Source: Peronospora farinosa (lineage: Eukaryota > Oomycota > Peronosporomycetes > Peronosporales > Peronosporaceae). From it: a stretch of DNA of 64,000 bases. Below the pieces are notes generated by a model that saw only the letters and a program-made list of their open reading frames with translations, was not told the origin of the DNA and made no database searches. Within the stretch, counting starts at the first letter, position 1, and every line of letters starts with the position of its first letter. This document shows, in pieces, positions 1 to 11,411 of this stretch. Where the stretch lies: positions 186,001 through 250,000 of the forward strand of contig CANTFK010000756.1 in NCBI GenBank assembly GCA_947646735.1. Direction: 5' to 3'. Position numbers and translations under genes: made by a program.

Positions 1-2348
1 GTCATTTCGCAAAACGTCTGCTTGAAATGCAGATGAAGATTTGGACGGAAGATGAGAAAACTGCTGCAGATGTTTCCAGGCTTTTGGATCTCGGCACGAC
101 AAAATGCATGATCTCGGCATGGCAAAATGCATGCTAATGATAACCTAGCCCAATCACTTTGGATCACCTTCGTCAAGACAGGTGACAAAGCTCGGGCAAA
201 GCAGTTTGAAGCGATGCAAAAGGTCTTGCCGAGTCATTACAACGACGATGATGCTCTGATCAAGGATCTAGTTGCACGATGAAGACCGACAATGGCAGTC
301 ATTTCGCAAAACGTCTGCTTGAAATGCAGATGAAGATTTGGACGGAAGATGAGAAAACTGCTGCAGATGTTTCCAAGCTTTTGGATCTCGGCATGGCAAA
401 ATGTATGCTAATGATAACCTAGCCCAATCACTTTGGATCACCTTCGTCAAGACAGGTGACAAAGCTCGGGCAAAGCAGTTTGAAGCGATGCAAAAGGTCT
501 TGCCGAGTCATTACAACGACGATGATGCTCTGATCAAGGATCTAGTTGCACGATGAAGACCGACAATGGCAGTCATTTCGCAAAACGTCTGCTTGAAATG
601 CAGATGAAGATTTGGACGGAAGATGAGAAAACTGCTGCAGATGTTTCCAAGCTTTTGGATCTCGGCACGACAAAATGCATGCTAATGATAACCTAGCCCA
701 ATCACTTTGGATCACCTTCGTCAAGACAGGTGACAAAGCTCGGGCAAAGCAGTTTGAAGCGATGCAAAAGGTCTTGCCGAGTCATTACAACGACGATGAT
801 GCTCTGATCAAGGATCTAGTTGCACGATGAAGACCGACAATGGCAGTCATTTCGCAAAACGTCTGCTTGAAATGCAGATGAAGATTTGGACGGAAGATGA
901 GAAAACTGCTGCAGATGTTTCCAGGCTTTTGGATCTCGGCACGACAAAATGCATGATCTCGGCATGGCAAAATGCATGCTAATGATAACCTAGCCCAATC
1001 ACTTTGGATCACCTTCGTCAAGACAGGTGACAAAGCTCGGGCAAAGCAGTTTGAAGCGATGCAAAAGGTCTTGCCGAGTCATTACAACGACGATGATGCT
1101 CTGATCAAGGATCTAGTTGCACGATGAAGACCGACAATGGCAGTCATTTCGCAAAACGTCTGCTTGAAATGCAGATGAAGATTTGGACGGAAGATGAGAA
1201 AACTGCTGCAGATGTTTCCAGGCTTTTGGATCTCGGCACGACAAAATGCATGATCTCGGCATGGCAAAATGCATGCTAATGATAACCTAGCCCAATCACT
1301 TTGGATCACCTTCGTCAAGACAGGTGACAAAGCTCGGGCAAAGCAGTTTGAAGCGATGCAAAAGGTCTTGCCGAGTCATTACAACGACGATGATGCTCTG
1401 ATCAAGGATCTAGTTGCACGATGAAGACCGACAATGGCAGTCATTTCGCAAAACGTCTGCTTGAAATGCAGATGAAGATTTGGACGGAAGATGAGAAAAC
1501 TGCTGCAGATGTTTCCAAGCTTTTGGATCTCGGCACGACAAAATGTATGCTAATGATAACCTAGCCCAATCACTTTGGATCACCTTCGTCAAGACAGGTG
1601 ACAAAGCTCGGGCAAAGCAGTTTGAAGCGATGCAAAAGGTCTTGCCGAGTCATTACAACGACGATGATGCTCTGATCAAGGATCTAGTTGCACGATGAAG
1701 ACCGACAATGGCAGTCATTTCGCAAAACGTCTGCTTGAAATGCAGATGAAGATTTGGACGGAAGATGAGAAAACTGCTGCAGATGTTTCCAAGCTTTTGG
1801 ATCTCGGCACGACAAAATGCATGCTAATGATAACCTAGCCCAATCACTTTGGATCACCTTCGTCAAGACAGGTGACAAAGCTCGGGCAAAGCAGTTTGAA
1901 GCGATGCAAAAGGTCTTGCCGAGTCATTACAACGACGATGATGCTCTGATCAAGGATCTAGTTGTACGATGAAGACCGACAATGGCAGTCATTTCGCAAA
2001 ACGTCTGCTTGAAATGCAGATGAAGATTTGGACGGAAGATGAGAAAACTGCTGCAGATGTTTCCAGGCTTTTGGATCTCGGCATGGCAAAATGTATGCTA
2101 ATGATAACCTAGCCCAATCACTTTGGATCACCTTCGTCAAGACAGGTGACAAAGCTCGGGCAAAGCAGTTTGAAGCGATGCAAAAGGTCTTGCCGAGTCA
2201 TTACAACGACGATGATGCTCTGATCAAGGATCTAGTTGCACGATGAAGACCGACAATGGCAGTCATTTCGCAAAACGTCTGCTTGAAATGCAGATGAAGA
2301 TTTGGACGGAAGATGAGAAAACTGCTGCAGATGTTTTCAAGCTTTAAA
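1..2348 (+). repeat. Tandem satellite of 274/297-bp units derived from an LWY module
   Basis: Eight near-identical units plus a truncated ninth. The conserved ATG-AAG-ACC start recurs at 279, 553, 827, 1124, 1421, 1695, 1969 and 2243; the first unit begins before the window. Spacing is 274 bp or 297 bp, and the long form differs only by a 23-bp internal duplication. Units differ at a few sites, so amplification is recent. The last unit stops near 2348, where the LTR of element B begins. The copies are too regular for a dispersed repeat and too long for a CRISPR array. Collapse or expansion in the assembly is possible. Confidence 0.95.
1..2348 (+). pseudogene. Frame-broken LWY-type RXLR effector modules
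   Basis: Each unit encodes two half modules in different frames. One half starts MKTDNGSHFAKRLLEMQ and runs through KIWTEDEKTAADVSKLLDLG. The other reads ANDNLAQSLWITFVKTG and continues to SHYNDDDALIKDLVAR. The order W...KT..DV.KLL.L, then LW..FV, then L...LLEMQ..IW is that of the roughly 90-residue LWY repeat in Phytophthora RXLR effectors; a 274-bp unit is 91 codons plus one base. Every unit shares the same two frame breaks, so no long effector can be translated. No signal peptide or RXLR motif lies inside the window. The family match is from memory of the motif pattern. Confidence 0.6.
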
Positions 2349-2352
2349 ATTC

Positions 2353-3342
2353 TGTGGAGAAGTGATGTGGGGACCCCAGAATCCAGTTGGATTTGGAGTA
2401 TAGACCGTGGGTCAGGGACAGGAGACCAGAGAGACAGAAGCCTCCAAGGGGAGCGACCGTTGGTGGAGAACAATCCGCAGGATCCACAGAAGAAAAATCA
2501 GTATCAGGGTATCGGTTAACTGGTACCGAAGGGAGTTGATCATGGCCCTTCATTGATCGGCCTGGCCCCATGTTGGTAGACTATGGTCCGTCATTGGCCT
2601 ACCCGGTCCCTCGCTTGTAGACCTGGGTTCCTCGGCGATCGACCCCGGCCCTTCGAGGTTCAGCCACTTCGGACCAGTTGACACAAGGATCAGACCAGTC
2701 GACGCAAGGAATCAGAGCTTCAGGCAAGGATAGAGTAAAGGAGTTAAAAGGATAGGACTTTATTAAATACTACTCAATTTGCGATCTACGTGGCACGACT
2801 CCGTCACCCAAGAAGGACTTGTTCTAAGTTACTCACTGTCCCGGAAAGGGATATATTTTGGCCCCCGTTGAAGAGAGTTGTGTAGTGAAGTTCAAGTGCG
2901 AATAGAGCTCCAGGATATATTTGGCCTGTGAGCTCGCTCGAGTAGCAACACTCCCCAAAACCTGCTATCGGAAGCGGTCTCCCTCACCTCACGGTCCGGG
3001 AGCAAAGTAAAGGTCAGGTGTTTGATACCCCTGAAACAAGAAGGAAAAGGCCAGGGACGACAAGCGCCCTAAGTCCACTCTCGACAAGGTCGATCGAGTG
3101 GCCACCTACCGGCCCACCGAGTGAAGCATATCCACTCGAGGCCCCCCAGGTCTACCTCCCTCTAGGCAGACATCTACATCGTCACCAAGTCCTCCGAAGA
3201 GTGCAACCCGCCAGCCGACGGGTACACAAGGTGAGAGAAGGTTCATACGCGGCATCGGGGTACCCCCTCCGACAGTCGGCAGTCCGGCACAGTGAGTGGT
3301 TTGGGGTCTCATCATACAATTTTGAGAACCCACTCCACCACA
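2353..3342 (+). repeat. 5' LTR of element B
   Basis: It starts TGTGGAGAAGTG and ends CACTCCACCACA, giving short terminal inverted repeats TGTGG/CCACA. The 3' quarter (from about 3190) is similar to the reverse complement of element C's LTR end and to the right end of the solo LTR at 42872, including the GGTACCCCCTC block. The gag ATG follows immediately at 3343. Length is about 990 bp. Confidence 0.75.
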
Positions 3343-6053
3343 ATGGTGCGCGTGCCCGGATCTTCGGAAGACGCGGGATTTCACCGCGAGCCCCAAGACG
3401 ATAAAGATGTTCAAGTCAAGAAGGAGCACAAGACCGAAGAGTCGCTGGAAGACCGATCGCCAGTGACTCAAGAAGAAACAAACAAAGGATCGAAGGACCG
3501 ACCGGGCCTTGGGAGGGCCCGGTCAACATGGTCGAGGTTGAATTTATTGAAGAGAAACCTAACAACCCTCCCTATGTCCTCGTTGAGGACACCTTGGGTC
3601 ATGATGCCTATCATATTCCAGAGGACCATCGCCGACGGTGAAAACCGAGAGGCTAAGGTCCCCGAAAAAACAACAAAACAAGATCGCGCAATCCAAGCCG
3701 ACCAAGTTCCGGATGAAGGTACCCGGAAACACCAAGTCGATAGGCCCCGAGAAGTCAGGACTGGCATCATGTTCAGACGCTGAAGTCACGAGAGCCTACC
3801 ACCAACGCAAGCCGAACGCGTTCCTGGAGAGCGACCCCGTCGCGAAGACCCTGGAGAACCGGCAGATGGGTCAACTTACTGGGCCGGTGTCGACCCTACC
3901 ACGGCTGCAAACCGTCACGGACGCGATAACTGCGCTGGTCACCCTTCTTCGTGAAGCGAACATGGTCGCAGGACGGTTCGACCCGGACGACCTGCTGTCC
4001 CTGGGATTCGACAGAATCACAAAAACGTTAGAGCATATACACAAGTGTCTGTCGATCCTAGTGGGTACCACGCCAGCTGACACCCACACAAACATGGTAC
4101 AAGGACAGCCAGATGACGCTTCAAGACATCACGGTGTATTCTCACATGTACGGAGCCGCCGGCCACCCTGGGGCGAATCAAGGCCCATCCCAACACCTGA
4201 CGTCAAGCGGCCAAATAGCAGCAGCCCCATGGTCCCCAGGATCTTCCTCAGCTGGATCGATCACTAGGATGCCCCTAGGCCCCTGGGGCGGCGCTGCTCC
4301 AGGCCCGAGCGCGCAGCGCGGAGCAGGAACCAAATGGTCTTGAAACGGCGACGCGTGGCAAGAATGAAAATCGTTCCGATTTTCAGCCAATGGAAAATCA
4401 GCAAGAGAAAAAATTGGAATTTGCTCTGCCCCGTGGCGAAGATGCTGGGGGGAAGGGCCTACCTACCCGGTAGGTGATCTCCAGACCCTCTTCGACGCGG
4501 CGATGGCAAGATTTTTGAATGAACGCCAAGTACCGCGGGCACACCCTAACGGGAGTGTAGCAGGAGGAAGACCATAGGCGCAAAGGACGACCGCTCACCA
4601 TGAACAGCATCCAGGCATACAAATGCCAAGAGGTCACACGATGACCGACGTCGACATGAATTCGTCGGTTTCTGTGAGTTCGACCCTGAGAACATGGATT
4701 TGAGGAGACCTCAGTCGATGATGGCGAACGCTGCGCTGGGACAGATGCCAAATATGGTCCCTCGCATCAAACTCTCGGCGACCTCGGATCTTAAAGAATT
4801 TCATGGAAGAGACCAAGACGAAGACAAAGCTCGCAGCTGGGTATCGACGGTCAAGACAGCATTTATAAGAGACCAAGCACCAGATGACGAACGATGTCTC
4901 GTTTTTGGAGGGTTGCTGACTGGACCGGCACAGAATTGGTACCGTCAACTGGGTCGCTCTGTCCGAGGAAACGGAAAGGTCCTAATGCAAGAATTCATGA
5001 TTCGGTTCTGTGGCGCGGGGGTACCTGTTGCCCATCAGTAGTACCATGGAAGAAAAGGTCGGAAGAGACCCCGCTGGATTATCTGTACCGCCTGAATGTG
5101 CTTGGACTCAGGGCGAAGATGAAGATTAATAATGGGTCGCCCAAGGTTCAGAAAAATCATGTCGACTACTTCATTTTGACGGTGGACGACCCGGAACTAG
5201 CAGACAAGTTGACTGTGTTGCGTCTGGCGGATGTAGAAGAATTGGAGGAAGTATTAACAGCATGTCAGCAGACGAAGGCACAACGAGGCCAGATGTTGTT
5301 TGGATCAAACAAGTTTCGTCAGAAGGCACCGGCACTACCAGACAGACCGAGAGATATGAACCGCCGCTCCATACATGCAGTGCGGGCGCCCCTGAGAGGC
5401 TCGAGCTCTGAAGATTCCAGCCCAGACTTCTCGGAGAACGAAGGAGATCTAAGAAGAGTCTACCTTATGGAGAAAGAAGCAGGGAGGGACCCAAGTGTGG
5501 GGTTCTCAAAAAATCTACTGACCAGGGAGGCCGACCAACATCGCCAGGCAGTAGACCAGCGACCCGGCCCATCATCAGCGACCCCAAATACGAGATGTGC
5601 GTATTGCGGGTCCAAGAAACATGGAGATCTGAATCGCAGGTCAATTGCTGGAAATGATTGACCTGCGACCGCTATGGAAGGAAGGGTCACCCATTAGATC
5701 GCTGCCTGTTTGTATGTCGGGGTTGTGGAGAGATTCACGAGATTGGGAAGTGCCAGATGGAGGAGTTCTATAATTTGTTCCGTCAATGGTACAACCCAGC
5801 CAAGCATGCAGGGATGTTCCCGGAGAATCTCGAGAAGATGGCAAATTAGGACGCTCGCCAGGTTTGAATCTGGTACGAGCCGAGCGTTCTAATTGTTGCA
5901 TCTTTGCATATGTAGAGAAACAGCCCAAGGAGGAGACGGGTATTTCAGTTAAGATTGGAAATATATCGAAGATTGGAAATTACCCTGTGGTCCATGTTGC
6001 TTCTTTGAATAAGCCTAACAATTTTATGAGAAAATGCAGTACTGGAGTTGGAC
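3343..6053 (+). pseudogene. gag of element B, frame-broken
   Basis: The first ATG (3343) directly abuts the LTR, as in element C. The frame breaks near 3780, 4260, 5040 and 5660. The piece 3780-4100 aligns with gag of element C (AYHQRKPNAFLESDPVAKTL against AYHQSKLKTFLRKDPVMKTL). A capsid-like piece spans 4694-5500. Cys/His fingers follow: CAYCGSKKH, a CDRYGRKGHPLDRC finger whose second Cys is Tyr, and CRGCGEIHEIGKC. The tail GLNLVRAERSNCCIFAYVEK also matches element C. Gag would package the element RNA into particles. At 6053 the frame is cut by element A and resumes as protease at 13817. Confidence 0.7.
6049..6053. repeat. Target site duplication TGGAC, left copy of element A
   Basis: The five bases TGGAC immediately precede the TGTAACGGGG start of the 5' LTR. 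The same five bases follow the 3' LTR at 13812-13816. A perfect 5-bp duplication is normal for Ty3/Gypsy integration and fixes both ends of element A. Confidence 0.92.
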
Positions 6054-6693
6054 TGTAACGGGGTTACACGACGGTTGTAACGTCTTTCCGAGAGTTTACG
6101 CTTAAACTCTCCTTTGTATTGCATATAATGCATTATTATACTTCTCGTTAGAGAGGTATTAAGTATGAGCGTTAAGATACGGTATTCGGTAATACCGTAT
6201 CTTATCGATTGGGATTCGATAAATCGATAACGCTGTACTAAGTACATCATACACAGATGTTAAGACGATACGTCGTTCAATAGCAAAGTCTGCATATAAT
6301 AACTACTATTATAGTAATTAATCTAGTGTAGTGTACTTAAAGTAGGACTATTCATAATATCTTAAAGCATAAATAAAAATCAGTTCTCCTTTTGAGCTTA
6401 AGACCACAAGTCGTTCTGGCTTGTTCTCTTATGCACTTCGTGCGTTGGTTCTCTGAACCCTAAGCTTCTAGCTTGCTCTTGCACTCTGTGCGTTGGTTCT
6501 CTGAACCTTAAGCTTATTGCTTGACTGACTAAAGTCTCTTTCCTAGTTCCTTAGAACAGGGTGACTTTCAGTCGTTTAGTTGGTTCCTTAGAACTAAGTG
6601 GCTTTTAGCCTTAACTCTATCTAGTTCTCTCGAACTAAGAGGCTTCCAGCCGAAAGTCTTCCTCTGGCTAAAGAGCTGTGCAGCTCCGCTACA
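6054..6693 (+). repeat. 5' LTR of element A
   Basis: Begins TGTAACGGGGTTACA and ends CCGCTACA. It matches 13174-13811 along its whole length. It contains a perfect 13-bp inverted repeat with a 4-nt loop (6174-6203, centred on GGTATTCGGTAATACC). The last 300 bp carry repeated GCGTTGGTTCTCTGAACC and TTCCTTAGAAC motifs that fold into small hairpins. Confidence 0.93.
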
Positions 6694-6695
6694 CT

Positions 6696-6706
6696 TGGTA
6701 GCACTT
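6696..6706 (+). other. Primer binding site of element A
   Basis: TGGTAGCACTT starts two bases after the LTR end. The first eight bases complement a tRNA ending TGCTACCA, as eukaryotic initiator methionine tRNA does. The same 11 bases occur at the same place in E2 (44874). Confidence 0.65.
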
Positions 6707-6753
6707 GTAGTCAATCCTACACCTGAGTCTTTAAAGACTGACCCTCTGTGAGA

Positions 6754-7698
6754 ATGGAGAATCAAAATCACCTCTCTGAGGCACAACGACTCGCCTTAGA
6801 TAAACTATCTGCGTTCGTCGAGCCCGATCAAATCGAGGCCCTTTTGGCCCAAGGCCCCGAGGTTCTAAATGCTCGTCTTGAGGCCTTTATGCGTTATGAG
6901 GCAACGCTCCTCGGGCAGGTCCATGACCAGGCAGCGTCAGCCGCGCCTATACAGTACATTCCGGTACCTGTGACCGATGCAGAGCCAAAGGCTCGTCCAC
7001 TTGTTTTAAGTGTCAAGACCTTCGAGGGGAAGGAGGGAGAGAACCTTCTCCTCTGGATCCGAGAAGTGGAAAAGGCAATGGATGCCGCCATGCTTGCATC
7101 CGATAAGCAACGAGTTGGCTTGGCCATTTCTAAGCTCGGTGGAAGAGCTAGAGAGTGGGCTCTAGCGAGCGATGTCTCTGTAAATGCTGCATTTCCCACA
7201 TGGGAGATGCTTAAAAAGCAATTAACTTGTGTGTTTGCACCGCCTAATCAGGCTTATCGTGTGCGCTCACGCTTCCTGGCTACCCGACAGGGTAAGAAAG
7301 AATTGTCGGACTATGTCCAAGAGTTGAGAACTCTCATTGCTGCTATGCAGCAGGACCCACTGGCAGAGGAAGTCCGAGTAACCATTTTTATGGAGGGACT
7401 TCGCACTGGGGTCACCAGGACGGAAGTTTTCCGTGTCCAGCCTTCAACTTTTGAGGAGGCAGTAAGCGTAGCATTTAACGCTGAATTTAACGTTAAATCT
7501 GCTCGATTTGGTCTGCCCTGGTATCAATCAAATACCTCTAATAGGGCGGAACCCATGGACCTCAGCCATGCTGAAGAAGCTGAGCTTCAAGCTGCTGAGC
7601 AGCAAGGTAGCATCCGTAGATGTTACATGTGCGGAAGCACTAGGCATCTCCGCCCTAGCTGTCCGTTGCGAAAGCAACGTTCAAATCGGCAGAGCTAA
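6754..7698 (+). CDS. gag: gag of element A
   Basis: The ATG at 6754 ([20 protein letters not shown]) opens 314 codons with no break. Residues 75-230 form a retrotransposon Gag capsid domain ([20 protein letters not shown], then GRAREWAL and [20 protein letters not shown]). One zinc knuckle, [14 protein letters not shown], lies near the C terminus with the CX2CX4HX4C spacing, and binds RNA. Pol follows in another frame, so expression would need frameshifting or a separate start. It is homologous to gag of E1 and E2. This is the only intact gene of element A. Confidence 0.9.
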   Translation: MENQNHLSEAQRLALDKLSAFVEPDQIEALLAQGPEVLNARLEAFMRYEATLLGQVHDQAASAAPIQYIPVPVTDAEPKARPLVLSVKTFEGKEGENLLLWIREVEKAMDAAMLASDKQRVGLAISKLGGRAREWALASDVSVNAAFPTWEMLKKQLTCVFAPPNQAYRVRSRFLATRQGKKELSDYVQELRTLIAAMQQDPLAEEVRVTIFMEGLRTGVTRTEVFRVQPSTFEEAVSVAFNAEFNVKSARFGLPWYQSNTSNRAEPMDLSHAEEAELQAAEQQGSIRRCYMCGSTRHLRPSCPLRKQRSNRQS

Positions 7699-7841
7699 AA
7701 CCCTGCTCCTAGCCAAAAGGCGAGCACCGCAGGGGAAAATGTCGACTCCCAGTAGGCGCGGGGCGCCCTACTGGGAAAGAACTAAGTTCTGTTGAATCTT
7801 TAGGAGGTAAAGGTAAACAGGGCTTAGCCCCAGGTGGTTCT

Positions 7842-9383
7842 GTGGATGCTCCCATAGAACAAAATTACAAGCCAGGCTTGTTGGTTGTGTCGGCAAACGT
7901 TAAGGGTTTTGAGAAACCCTGGTCAATTTTAATTGACTCAGGGGCGTCAGGGAATTATGTCCGACGTCGCTCCCTTGAGGGGAGTCAGCTGTATGCTGAG
8001 GCGCTGGAAGCGCAAGAGGGTGACAGTATAACCGTACGTCTCGCGACTGGTGTACGTGTCACCGTTCCTAAAGTTCCGTTGAACTTAGGTGTAAAGTTCT
8101 TACACTTCAATAGCGTTGAACGCTGTCTTGTCCTAGATTTGGACTCGAGATATGATCTCATTCTCGGTATGGCCTGGCTGGAACGCCATGAGCCGTGGAT
8201 CGATTGGAGATCCAAAACTTTAGGCGCAACGCGCAATGTTCCTAGCGAAGCTTTGGAGAGTCATGAATCCACCTTCGCTAGAAAACAAAAGTGCTATTGG
8301 CGCGAGCCATTAACTGATTCAGTTAATGTGCTGGACATTGGAGTGTCTGAGTTGATAAACTCCGATGTTAACAATAATAGTGTCGAGCAGAGCTCAATGA
8401 CACTTAGTGGAACGGCACGTACTCCGTTAAGTGATACTCATAGTAATATTGGCTGTAAATGCGATTTACTGGATGTCGGTAATGACATCGGCTCTCGTAT
8501 AGAGCGAGTGAAGGTCAATGACCTTGTTAGTGAAGTCACTGGTACTAGTGACCCATTGGGTGTCGGTAATGACATCGGCCCTTACATAGGGCAGGTAAAC
8601 GACAAGGGGTCTGTTGACCTTGGGGATGATAATATCCCAAGTACTTTGACGAGTACGGTCTCGTCAAGGAGACGGCAGCGTCGCCAGATGGCAGCTGCGA
8701 GACGCAAAGCGTCTGTTTTATCACGTGGTGATGTCAGTGACCAGTTGTACACCCTGGTCAACGGAGTGACAGGGGAGGTAGATGGTGAGGTTGACCTTGA
8801 GGCCCTCCCATCATTAAATGCTCTCTTAAAGCTAGACGAAATGTCTGTGGATGAATTTCATCAAGCCTTAAAGACTGGTGCTCTATCCGATATGGTGGTC
8901 ATTCGACCTAACCTCGAGCTGAACTTATCCTCGCTTGTCGATGAGACAGTCCTTGAAGATACAAAAGCGGCTCTAAGTGCACGTATTGGGGCATCTATTC
9001 TGAAGGACCCTTCCGATCCCTACTATCCTTTAGTTAAGGAATTCCAGGACGTGGTGTGTCACGATCCACCGTCGGTTATACCACCTGATAGGGGTGTACG
9101 TCATGAAATTGACTTGGTTCCCGGAACCAAATACTGTGTAACACAGCAGTGGCCTTTACCCAAAGAACAGTGTGACGTCATTGACGAGTTCTTTCGTGCA
9201 AAGCACGCGGCGGGCATGGTGCGTGAAAGTAAATCTCCGCACTCGACACCCACTTTCTGTGTTAAGAAACCAAATGGTAAATGGCGTATTATTCATGCTT
9301 ATAATAAGCTCAATGCGGCCACTATACCTGCACAGACACCGATACCTAGAAAGGATGTTCTTCAGAACAATATGGTAGGTTAA
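7842..9383 (+). pseudogene. pol: pol of element A, part 1: protease, linker, RT N terminus
   Basis: 513 codons from a GTG used only as a frame marker; the true entry is probably a frameshift from gag. The retropepsin has the active site [13 protein letters not shown] and the second motif [11 protein letters not shown] serine- and aspartate-rich linker of about 230 residues follows, then the RT entry ([20 protein letters not shown] and [20 protein letters not shown]). The frame stops at TAA 9381-9383, between NNMVG and TMYSALDLVDG. The downstream frame is identical, so this is a single nonsense change in the RT fingers. Confidence 0.88.
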
Positions 9384-9386
9384 ACC

Positions 9387-9830
9387 ATGTACAGTGCGCT
9401 CGACTTAGTCGATGGTTATTACCAATTGCTCATGCGAGCTAGCGATATTCCGCTTACTGCTGTTAGTACTCCGAGCGGTATGCTCTGGGAGTGGTTAGTG
9501 ATGCCCCAGGGGCTATCTAATGCTCCGGCTACGTTTAATTGTTTGGTGACGCAATTGTTTCGACCCCATCGAAGTTATGCACAGACGTATTTTGATGACA
9601 TTTTTGTCCATAGCCGAGCTGAACATGGGCGGTCAGATATTGAGAGCCATATTGTTCATTTACGTCGAGTGCATGCGCACTAATAAATTATATCTAATGC
9701 CTCTAAGTGCATCTTCGGGGCCGAAGATATTCCCTTTCTAGGGTGCTTCATTGGGAAGCGAGGACTACGAGCGGATCCCGCCAAAGTCAAAGCCATAGTC
9801 GATTGGCCTGTTCCACAGTCTCAGAAGGAC
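9387..9830 (+). pseudogene. pol: pol of element A, part 2: RT palm
   Basis: In frame with the preceding part. It shows LDLVDGYYQLLMR, GMLWEWLVMPQGLSNAPATF and the catalytic YFDDIFVHSRA box, where two of the three RT aspartates sit. Two compensating indels near 9670 and 9705 move the LYANLKK-equivalent segment out of frame before SKCIFGAEDIPFLGC resumes. The copy cannot make full RT. Confidence 0.85.
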
Positions 9831-11411
9831 TTGCGTAAATGGCTTGGCGTTGCCAATTACTTACACAAGTATAGCGAGAATTACGCTAATATGGCTCGGC
9901 CGTTATCCAATCTCCTTAAAAAGGATGTGGAATGGTGTTGGCATGCCGAACACGAAGATGATTTTCAAGCAGTGAAGGCGAGCCTTCTACATGCTCCTAT
10001 TTTGGCTTTGCCAGACCCTGACCGACCGTTTAGCGTCGTCTGTGACGCATCGGATTTCGCCATTGGCAGTGCTCTGTTACAATCAGATGATGAAGGCCGT
10101 GAGCGTGTAATCGCTTTTGAATCTCGCCAGCTGAAAGCTGCAGAAAAGAACTATCCAGTTCACGACAAAGAGCTACTTGCGATGAAGTATGCCCTGGTCA
10201 AATTCAGAGTTCTCCTGCTGGGCTCAAAGCCTTTTGTGATCTATACCGATCATGCGTCGTTACGCACTGCGACTCAGTCGCCGCATCTCTCGCAGAGAAT
10301 GGCCAGATGGCTGTCATTCTTTGCCGAATATAACTTCGAGGTGAAATATAAGCCGGGCAAGCAAAATGCTTTGGCTGATGCGTTGTCACGCAGACCTGAT
10401 TATGAGCTTGCTCATGTGACGATGTTGTCGTCTTCTATCACCGATCTCATTCGTACGGCGTATGCTAAAGATGATCACTGTATAGCGTTGCTACATGCTC
10501 TTGGCAGTGAGGAGTTTAAAGACTCGGACATTAAATTGTCGGCACGATTGCGTGCAAGCCTCCATCGATATTCTATCGATGAGGGGCTGTTGTACTATCG
10601 TACAGATGTAGCGGATCCTCCGCGTATTGTAGTTCCTCATGACGAGGACCTGAAGCATCGTATCCTCTATGAGGTACATGACACCGCCATCGGTGGTCAT
10701 TTGGGTCGTGAAAAGACCTATGGGGCAGTATGCCAAAGTTATTGGTGGCCCAAATTATACAAATGGGTGAGCACATATGTGCGTACGTGTGAAATGTGTC
10801 AGCGGGTGAAACCCTCGCCCCATTCGGCAGCGCCGCTGGCTAGTTTGCCTATTCCCACTGGGTGCTGGGAGTCCATTAGTATGGACTTTGTATTTGGCCT
10901 AACGAAAGATTCGCATGGCAATACAGGTATTGTGGTCTTTGTTGACCGTTTGAGCAAGATGGCTCACTTAGCGGCTGTGCCAGATTCGATCGATGGTGTG
11001 GGTACAGCGGAGCTGTTTATCGATCGGGTGTTTCGCCAACATGGCTTGCCAGTGGCAATTGTTTCTGATCGTGATCCTCGTTTTACGAGTAAATTTTGGA
11101 AGTCCGTCTTCCAGGTGCTGGGTACCCGTTTGGACATGTCCACAGCGGATCATCCGCAGACCGATGGTCAAACCGAACGCGTGAATCGCGTCGTTGAAGA
11201 TATCCTACGCAGCGTTTGTGCTGAAACGCCTAAGCGATGGAGCGCTATGCTCCCTGTAGTTGAGTTTGCACTCAATAATTCCGTGCACGCCTCCACCGGC
11301 TACACTCCGTTCTATGTCAATGGCCTCACACACACACACACGCGTTCCGTTAACGCTACCACCGAGTGGTTCAGGGCTTGGTGGGGGAGAGGTTGCCGAT
11401 CGGCTTGCTGA
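9831..11411 (+). pseudogene. pol: pol of element A, part 3: RT thumb, RNase H, integrase
   Basis: A 526-codon open run. The RNase H begins near 10030 (VVCDASDFAIGSALLQ), with the Glu in KELLAMKYAL, then YTDHASLRTA and ADALSRRPD. The integrase has an H2C2 zinc domain (HDTAIGGH, then CEMCQ) and the catalytic triad in SMDFVFGL, VSDRDPRFTS and DGQTERVNRV. A CACACACACACA run at 11328-11341 marks a slippage site: after VNGLTHTHTR the frame moves away from its E-family counterpart. All other catalytic residues are present. Confidence 0.9.

Noticed and set aside
268..2571. Repeated reverse-strand frames of 64-90 codons in the first 2.5 kb
   Set aside because: They mirror the forward-strand LWY units and recur with the satellite period. 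The reverse peptides show no domain, and the forward reading has clear effector-module motifs.
3018..3404. Forward frame of 128 codons at the end of the B LTR
   Set aside because: It lies inside the LTR, is not kept in the C LTR, and the gag ATG at 3343 is in a different, supported frame.
11328..11341. CA microsatellite as a regulatory element
   Set aside because: Short and inside the integrase coding region; best explained as replication slippage.
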